Positions 56,717-64,000 of a stretch of DNA of 64,000 bases are shown piece by piece. Numbering within the stretch: position 1 is the first letter of the stretch; each line of letters begins with the position of its first letter. The translations under genes were made by a program, and so were the position numbers. Source of the DNA: Herpomyces periplanetae (taxonomy: Eukaryota > Ascomycota > Laboulbeniomycetes > Herpomycetales > Herpomycetaceae); assembly GCA_009733715.1 (NCBI GenBank), contig WMKJ01000040.1:1-64000 (forward strand), written 5' to 3'. The notes below the pieces were generated by a model that did no database searches, had not been told where the DNA came from, and worked only from the letters and a program-made list of their open reading frames with translations.

Positions 56717-59688
56717 TTACTGTTTTAAAAATTCCCTACTTGATTGACCCATATATCGCCATTGCAGGTGCTTTTCAAGGCTTTCCTGCATATGAGTTTC
56801 TACTCCATCTTCTTTATCTAGTTTACTGATTCTTATCTCGCGTGTTTCTCCGGGCATTACATCAAATCCATTGTCTTCAAATTCCACTCCATCTAATTCT
56901 GTGAATACTAGTCCTTTAACCGGTCTCTCAGTCACAATGTTAATCATGATCGAACTATCTTGAAATGTCCTTTCGTTTTTCGCGTTGATTTTCAAACCTC
57001 GATTACTAAAATCAAGGTTTTTAAGCGGCTGAGGCCAGTCCCAATCTCTGGAAACAGTTTCATCGTCTTGAATCATCCTCACGGCAACTAAATTTTGATC
57101 ATTTACAAGACCTTCATGTACTGGTGTTATTCCATTTGGTATCAGCTTAACATCCTTAATTAATTGCATTGGTTGGGTATCTCGTCCAGAAGCTACGGAT
57201 ATTATCCGTATTTCTATGGTGTACAACTGATTTGGGTTATGCACATAGCTACTTGATACCCATACATCAAAATTTCTCTCAGTCGATGCCCCTTGGAATT
57301 TGCCTTTTTCATTATCCTGTTGGCGAACCACAGCAATGCTTAGCGTAGCAAGTCGTCGACGTGTAGTGTAGTAAGAGGGTTTTTTTCTCTCAAAGTAATC
57401 TATCATAGACCATGATATGCATGGCCAGCAGTCGTTGAGCTGCCATATTAATGCTCCACCGCAACGGTGATCCTCACCCCATATCTTGCGCCAACTTCTT
57501 AGTGCGAAGTTTACTGCTTCTGACTGACACATTTGGGAATAGTATATGAATTTCTGGATGAAATGAAAATATTATCGTCAGTAACAGACTGTCGGTTTGA
57601 TAAGTTCAACCGTCATTTGCTGAATAATCTTACATCTAGAGATGAGGTTTCACCAAAGTTACTTGAAGTGTACTTTTCAAGACGGCGTTGGGCTCCAGAA
57701 CCTTTATTATGAAATTGGAGTTGACTGGAATGCAGGTTCAATTGTGATTTGTCGCTGCAGAAACTTTGGATCGTTTCCATGTAAGGAAAAGCTTGCATTC
57801 CAAACTCACTGATGAAAAGACCCCCTAGCGAGGAGTACTCTTGATATGGCCTCTCATCGCCATGCCAGACGTTCCATTCATGGACATCACCGACACTGGG
57901 ATCTCGAGTGGGACGATCTTTACTCCACGGACTACCTGGGTGATATGGAACCTGATTACCCAGTTCATCGCAAATTTGTGGTAAAAGATGTTCGTATATG
58001 TATCTCGCTGGAAATGAAGTTTTCAACCAATTCTCGGGGATTTTATCTTCATAAACATATGTTAAGTGAAATTGTTCACATATTTGGTAATCTTCATTGT
58101 TTCCGGCGTAAAGGACGATACACGGATGCCAGTGCAATCGCTGTACAGTTTGCACAGCTTCTTTGCGCACGCTGGCAAGGAATCCGGGGTGAGCTGGATA
58201 TGAGCCACATGCGAACATGAAATCTTGCCACACGAGAATACCGAATTCATCACAGGCTTTATAAAATTCTTCTGACTCGTAGATGCCTCCGCCCCATACT
58301 CTTATGATAATGTTAGAACCGTTTTTGGGGAGAAGGAGAGTGGACTCACCGGATCATTGATTGATTTCCTTTGGCGACGGATTGGATTAAACGGTGGTAT
58401 TTGGCGGGTGAAATTCTCGTAACGAAGGAATCGGCGGGGATCCAATTGGATCCACCCGCGAATACGGGTATTCCATTTATACGAAAGTAGAATCGGTTGG
58501 CCGTTTTAGCATCGTTTTTCTGGACAAGTTCAACATATCGAAACCCTACGAGATTGGAAACTTGGTGCAGTATAGTCGTTTCATCATCAGCTAAACAAAT
58601 GGATATTTCCACGTTGTATAATGACTGAGGACCATAGTTTCGTGGATACCATAAGCACGGATTGGCAATGGTAAATGTAAAGAAAGAGGAAAGCTCTGGG
58701 TCCTGATCTTTTGACGGTGAAGGGAAATTTACGGGGGATTGGTCGTGAAAAACTATGTCATTGCGTAGTCTGATATTTAACTTTAAGATACACTTGAAAT
58801 TAAAGTTCGGAGCAGCGTCAAGTCGGAGCCTCAGAGATCCAGTTAGGATATTTTTTGACTGGTTTATGGTGTATTTGATCAATGGTTCCTGTATGGACAC
58901 AGAGTACACTTCTAGATGGATTGGCCTCCATGGACCACACGGTGAAAGAATTGGACCCCAGTCCCATCCCCTGAAAGAATATTTGGCATGAGTCAGGATG
59001 GCGAAAGTAAAATGAGCGGATTAAGAAATGGGAAAATGATGTTACCAGTGGAATTGGGCTTTTCGGGCGGCAAGTCGGGCCATATCGCCATTCCAGCCAA
59101 CCCATACATGAGTTGGTAGTTTCTCTTTAATGGATGCAGCGCGCAAGAAGGCCGAATCAAAGTTTAACATTAACTGGTGCATGGAATTTTTGGATGGTGA
59201 AGACGCTAAAGGATTTAAGATTAAGGAGGTAACATTTACACGATGCTGATGAAACATATTGTCGGACAGCAAGATTTTTTGGTTATTAAGATGAACAGTG
59301 ACGTAAGTATCCAAACCTTGAAAATTCAAGACAGCCTTAACCGGAGCAGTAAAAGAAGTGGAAAGTGACGGAATGGTGGCACGGTAAGTCCACTGAGATT
59401 TGTGTATCCAAGAACATTTTACTTCATTAAGATCTTGGAATGGATCATCGATTCTGTGAAAGGCGGATTATGAAAAGGAGGAGGTTTGGAAGTGATGAAA
59501 GATTAGTGAGAAGTAACGTATGAAGTTCACACGGGGAACACTTAGCCTGACATTTGGTAGCGCAACATCTCAAGGTGAATCTCAGTGGGAAACCGAGGAA
59601 CTGTATACCATGTTTCATGAGATTTTGAACGAGACATTTTGACATGCCCGGAACGTATTGGTGAAGCGGTGAACTTGAGGGGTAACAT
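56717..59688 (-). CDS. beta-mannosidase, glycoside hydrolase family 2
   Basis: Removes terminal beta-mannose from manno-oligosaccharides and N-glycan cores. Five exons, 59552..59688, 59046..59453, 58350..58970, 57634..58300 and 56717..57553, join in phase to 889 residues. Junctions restore [55 protein letters not shown] and [12 protein letters not shown]. The acid/base Glu is in GNNED (about 458) and the nucleophile in ISEFGMQ (about 554); WQLNDCWP and NWIPADSF also match. The third intron is only 49 bp. No signal peptide is seen, which fits the intracellular clade of fungal enzymes. The start is uncertain: an AG acceptor precedes the ATG at 59688, so an upstream exon may exist, and another ATG lies at 59637. 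Confidence 0.92.
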
Positions 59689-60314
59689 CTGGAATTAAAG
59701 TTAAGTGAGTTAAGAAAAAAAATTTTTGGCAATTAGTCGTCATTGAAAACTTAGCAGGGATGAAGATATTGATGAGTGCAAATTCCGCAGACAAGCGAGG
59801 GTTAAGTTAATGGGCCAATTAAGAGGTGTAAAAGTGTTAAAGGATAGGAAATGAACGAACTGACTGAAAGGGTATTGTTGGAGTTTATAAATTCAAGTTG
59901 AAGTAATCTCGCTATAGTGGCATATCCGATAAACAGTGGTATGAGCGGCTTTACACCTCAGGACAGCGTGTTGCAGCATAGTACATGATGTCGACGGAAG
60001 GGATTTGAATATAGATTCTAACTGTAAGATGACAAATAGAGTAGAGCAAGCAAGAATCGTATCATTAAAGTACCCAAGAACATTAACAAAGGTCAAATGG
60101 GATAGAATCAAAGTTATAAGGTCTTTCTGTTAGATCCAGAGAGAAATATACACTGCAGAATTAAATTTGTTAAATGGGATGGGCTGGTATTCGTTTAGAG
60201 CGAAGTGGTTGGACGAGCTTAAAACGAATAGAAGGGAGAAGTTTATGGAAAGATTGGGGAAGGGAAAAGACAAAAATTAACACGGGTATTGGTGAGGTAT
60301 GAGTGAACAGGTGC
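59689..60314. other. intergenic, beta-mannosidase to cupredoxin gene
   Basis: 626 bp between two minus-strand genes. It may hide a first exon of the beta-mannosidase gene, which I could not find. No other feature is supported. Confidence 0.45.
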
Positions 60315-62050
60315 TTAGAACAAGCAAAATAAAGTTGCAAGACCAAGGGATAAGGACGTAAGAGAACCGATGAATGGGGTATTTCCACCGAAGGAGAATC
60401 TAAGGGAGAAAGCAGCGCTTTTCTTAGCACCTTTGGTTGAGTTTAACTCTAGGGGGAAACCAGCTTGACCGGGAATTCCTTCAGCATTGCTAGCGAAACT
60501 TAGTTGACCTCCGAAAGGACGAGCGGCGGTACCATCGAAGGATAGTGGAGATACGTTGCCTTCAGCACGTTTGGCGAGGGCAGCATATTGTTGAACCGAA
60601 CGGTTTGGTGGACTGGATGAAGTTAGTGATGATTGAAATAAAAGATAAGGTATTGAGGAATTTGATGAACTTACGGGTTAATAACACCGACCATTCCGGC
60701 TTGACAATGTTTGCCTTGACTACAGTAGAACCAGATGGGTTTATCATCTTCGACTGGAATGGTGAAGATGATCTGAGCATTTTGATCGGTTGGAGCAAAT
60801 CCAGAAAAGAAAGAACCACGGAATTCAGCACCGGCACTTTGTAAGGGCATGCAAGGTTGACTGAATGAAGATCTCGCAACGGAGTGATTTTTGGGGAAGA
60901 ATTGAAATTGGATCATATCCCCGATATTGGCACGAATAACGTTTGGTTCGAAAACGAGTTCTGATTTTTCGTTGCCTACTTTAACAGCAATAACTTGAGG
61001 AGTTCCACCCATAGAAGCGAGACCAGCACCACCAAGTCGAGGATCAGCACCACTAAGTCGAGGATCGACACCGGCAAGTCGGGGATCAGCACCAGCAAGA
61101 CGAGGGTCAGCACCAGCTAGACGGGGATCAGCACCAGCTAGACGGGGATCAGAACCGGCAAGACGAGGATCAGCACCAGCTAGCCGGGGATCAGTTCCAG
61201 CAAGACGAGGATCAGAACCAGCTAAACGGGGATCAGCACCAGCTAAACGGGGGTCAGTTCCAGCGAGTCTAGGATCACCACCGGCTAAACGAGGATCACC
61301 ACCAGCAAGTCTAGGATCGATACCAGTCAAACGGGGATCGCCACCAGCGAGACGAGGATCAGGAGCAATTCCTACACCAACAGATACGCCAGCACCACCA
61401 CCGACATTAACAGCGGCAGCTGTACCAGGTAAAGCACGAGGACTACCAGCTTCACGAGCACCACCAGGAGCAGTAGGACTTTGGGAACTTCGTGGACTAG
61501 CAGTGTTTCCTGGACTGGGAGAACTACCAAAACTAAGACCACCTTCAGCAGATCCTAGAGCTTTTGGTTGACCGGGTTGTAAATTATTTGCATTAGTGAC
61601 AGCACCTGGACCAGGAGCAAATCCCGCAGTAGATGTAGCTGTAGATCCTATTGGATCGTTTCGAGGGGCAGTGGAAGTAGAAGATTGTGGAGTTGGCCTA
61701 ACACCTTGACTGGCGTTTGGATTTGCGCCGGGAGCTTTTGGAGTTGGTTTTGTAGCAACTTCATAACCGGGACTTGTACCACCAGAAGCTGCAGTTGGAG
61801 GTCTAGCACCTGGCCCGACTTGTGCACCAATTTCAGCAGCTGGAGTACTTCCAGGCATAGTTTCAGCTCGTGATATGGCTGCAGGTTCAAGATGATTCTT
61901 TTCACTTTGTATAAAGGATTTATCAAGCCTGTTGAAATCGGGGACGTTAAGGCCAGTTCCCGGCACAATTGCACCATTTGCTTCGACGGTAGCAAAAGAA
62001 ACCCGTACCAGCGGGATAAGAGCCATAGCGAGTTTATTTGATATGCGCAT
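60315..62050 (-). CDS. secreted repeat-bearing cupredoxin, probable GPI protein
   Basis: Cell-surface protein with a blue-copper fold. Exons 60675..62050 and 60315..60612 (intron 62 bp) give 557 residues. A signal peptide (MRISNKLAMALIPLVRVSFA) leads to a Pro/Ala/Gly/Ser-rich region. Sixteen DPRLAGx heptads follow at about 231-342, then a cupredoxin domain (about 345-458). All four type-1 copper ligand positions can be proposed: His in KNHSV, and Cys, His and Met in YCSQGKHCQAGM (C-x4-H-x4-M). The second exon has a Ser/Ala/Gly-rich linker, an NST sequon and a hydrophobic C terminus (FIGSLTSLSLGLATLFCLF), consistent with a GPI signal. It resembles fungal extracellular serine-rich cupredoxins, but the heptad array is unusual. 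Role in wall copper chemistry is inference. Confidence 0.87.
61025..61360 (-). repeat. 16 x 21-bp coding tandem repeat (DPRLAGx)
   Basis: Sixteen contiguous 21-bp units encode the heptad DPRLAGx with x = G, I, T, A, S or V; units 2, 15 and 16 differ at the fifth residue (T, S, G). All units are in frame, without indels. Synonymous differences between units show that the array is not newly expanded throughout, though internal units are very similar. Confidence 0.93.
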
Positions 62051-63708
62051 ATTGGGGATTTTTATCGTTGACAATGAAAAAGTGGTACAGTGTGTACACA
62101 CACTAAAAGTTGGTGAGTGGGTATACTTAATTCAAGAACGGTAAATTTGATCGTGATGTTAACTTGGGATATTTCTGTTTGTAGGTTCCTTAGGAGCAGC
62201 GACTAGAATCGCTGGATTGTTAAAGTCGGGATATTTAATATTGAAACTGGAAAACGTGATGATGTATCACGAAGAAACTCTAGCAAAGATTTCGAGAATA
62301 GTGCCCCCCAAAGAGAAGTGTGTGCTTCTTTATGTCAATATAAAGAAGAAAGTAAACGGTTTTAAAGTCATTTTTCTTCACTGGCATGGTTAGTCCAGGA
62401 ATTTATACACTGTCAGTGCAACCTCGCAAAAGTAAGTCTACGGTAACTTGTCATTTACGATTATGTCGACTGTAAAACGGAGATTTCTTATCCGGATTCA
62501 CTAACCACTGGCGAAACACAACTCTGGAAGCTTAGTCGGGTTAGATTGATAATTTGTATCAACCTCTTGTACGGCATGGCATGGAATCGCATCACAACGC
62601 CCAACGTTTCTTCAACAATTTAAAACTTCCCCTAACCTCCTTTCATTTCATGCTCAGTTTAACCGCTAAGCTGATTCGAACACTTTAATTCAATGCCCTC
62701 ACAGGCTTGAAACGGTCGTATCCTTATTCCTTAAGGTCACTTTTCCATCCCGGTTGTTAATCATGAAGCCCATCTGGTTTCTAATTGTGTGAGATATGCT
62801 CAATACGAAACGTACAATACTGCACATCGCAAATCGCCCCCAGAGATATCGTGTCATCTGTTACTCTCCTATACTTGATTGTATAGTTAAGGCAACATGA
62901 TACTGCTAACTTCATGTGGACGCGCAATGCAACTTTTCCACTGCGCATGCGCTACTTCAAGTATTCCCATTCTGTATACCTTCTTACAGTACACGTTAAC
63001 ATCTCTGCATAATCCATGTACTCGTTGTTTTAACTTCCTTTCCCACCCATTTTCGGTACTTCCAAGTTCTCAATTGCAATCCTTCTCTAATCCTTAGCCT
63101 TAGTCCCATATTAAATATTTCCACTTATCACCCAGCAAGGATCATTCTGGCTGCCTAATATCTTCGTTCTTTACTCCAACGTATACGCAACCCTATTTAT
63201 ATCGTAATCCTCAAACTTACTATTCCATGCCATCATATATTTTTGCACTGTTAAATCTTTCTAAGAATGCCATCCACCAATCTGCAACATTTCCCCCTAC
63301 CTCTCTCAAAGCGAACAGTTTCACCTTGCCAATAGTGTAGCTTAGACGGATGAAACGAAACCATTTAAGTTAAAGCGTTGCGCAAAACTTCACGCATTCG
63401 CTCGCCTTATGAACCATTTTACGCCGATAAATTGCCTTTCCTTGCCTTAACTGTATCCTCTCTGTTATGATACGGTAAATCATAGTATGATATGGTTTTG
63501 TGAAAAGTTATCAATGCGCATTGATCCATTTGCCTAAATTTACAGTGTTAAGTAAACATGCATTAGTTAACAATTGTACGTCCCCAATGCTAACTTTTTC
63601 CAGTGTGATTCAACTCTGCATAATGTTGCACGATTAATATTTTGTTGCGCGCGCGCGCGCACACATTCACGCTCCTACATGAGTACGGATACGGTATAAT
63701 TAGTGGCA
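62051..63708. other. 1.66 kb intergenic, cupredoxin gene to CENP-X
   Basis: The cupredoxin promoter and the CENP-X 3' UTR lie here. The 62600-63450 part is pyrimidine-rich on the plus strand. A (GC)7 microsatellite followed by ACACAC occupies 63647-63664. No gene is supported. Confidence 0.45.
63647..63660. repeat. (GC)7 microsatellite
   Basis: Fourteen bases of alternating GC followed by a short AC run. Such alternating purine-pyrimidine DNA can adopt Z form. It lies about 50 bp beyond the CENP-X stop codon. Confidence 0.85.
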
Positions 63709-63984
63709 TTAAAAATCAAGGAGTAACTGGGGTACGATTTTCTCCAGGTCTTCCACTTGTAAAAATCCATCAACTTCCCATGATACATCAGAAGTCATTA
63801 TCTGAGCTTCCGCTCGTTTACGTACCACAGCAGCACGTGTCATAGCTTCGTTAACGAATGCGTCAACATGCTGCGATATTAGAGTTATGGCACCTCGATC
63901 AATCTTCGTTTGGGTTGGATATTTAAACCCGTGGTGGAGTAAACGAACTAGCAAATTCTCCGGTATACATCCCGAAACACTCAT
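63709..63984 (-). CDS. MHF2: CENP-X / MHF2 histone-fold protein
   Basis: Pairs with CENP-S/MHF1 in a histone-like tetramer that acts at kinetochores and with the FANCM/Fml1 helicase at stalled forks. The ATG at 63984 gives 91 residues in one exon, close to the usual ~80. Matches are IPENLLVRLLHHGFKYPTQT at the start, the central helix AITLISQHVDAFVNEAMTRA, and the C-terminal signature LEKIVPQLLLDF, which is almost identical to animal CENP-X. A short insertion (MTSDVSWEVDGFLQ) precedes the last helix. The gene starts 17 bp from the window end, so its promoter is not seen. Confidence 0.91.
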   Translation of the reverse strand: MSVSGCIPENLLVRLLHHGFKYPTQTKIDRGAITLISQHVDAFVNEAMTRAAVVRKRAEAQIMTSDVSWEVDGFLQVEDLEKIVPQLLLDF

Positions 63985-64000
63985 GTTCACAGTATCTTTC

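Noticed and set aside
61025-61360. Regular 21-bp units considered as a CRISPR array
   Set aside because: The repeats are contiguous, coding, without spacers, and the organism is a eukaryote.

Overview
The window looks like nuclear DNA of a filamentous, ascomycete-like fungus. It carries a division-1 chitin synthase, a Zn2Cys6 transcription factor, an Ssh4/Ear1-type SPRY protein, Srv2/CAP, End3, Mia40 and a secreted cupredoxin, and its genes are broken by short GT-AG introns (about 49-143 bp). Augmin subunit HAUS6 and CENP-X/MHF2 are both present; budding and fission yeasts lack augmin, so a basal or filamentous lineage is more likely than a yeast. The species cannot be named from this sequence. 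Bases 1-15 equal the 3' end of an Illumina TruSeq adapter, so the window begins at an untrimmed contig end.

Layout, 1-16 kb: HMG-CoA reductase (5' truncated, +), MsrA (+), a 2 kb gap rich in palindromes, chitin synthase (+), Mad2 (-) head-to-head with mitochondrial GUF1/LepA (+), and an unrecognised signal-peptide protein (+). 16-31 kb: a UPC2-like zinc-cluster factor (-), transportin/Kap104 (-), and a 6.1 kb AT-rich head-to-head gap with G-rich islands. 31-43 kb: Ssh4/Ear1-like (+), End3 (+), Mia40 (+), and two tandem intronless flavin monooxygenases (+). 43-64 kb: HAUS6 (-), CAP/Srv2 (+), eIF5B (-), a YIPF1/2-type protein (-), a small two-exon gene (+) ending 3 bp from beta-mannosidase (-), a GPI-type cupredoxin with a 16-copy DPRLAGx repeat (-), and CENP-X/MHF2 (-).

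Most gene models were rebuilt by joining exons across introns. The splices restore known family sequence: the Zn2Cys6 cluster (its two halves lie in different exons), all four Mad2 exons including one of 26 nt, the 19-nt first exon of chitin synthase, both ends of transportin, five exons of YIPF, five of beta-mannosidase and four of CAP.

Most genes are housekeeping and do not form one pathway. Themes are cell wall and surface (chitin synthase, beta-mannosidase, cupredoxin), mitosis (Mad2, HAUS6, CENP-X), endocytosis, actin and trafficking (End3, CAP, Ssh4, YIPF), and mitochondria (GUF1, Mia40). The accessory-looking parts are the tandem monooxygenases with an altered Baeyer-Villiger fingerprint, the unrecognised 13.8-15.8 kb protein, the repeat cupredoxin and the 25-31 kb gap. 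No CRISPR array, tRNA, rRNA or intact transposon was seen, and no clearly new multi-gene system can be claimed.
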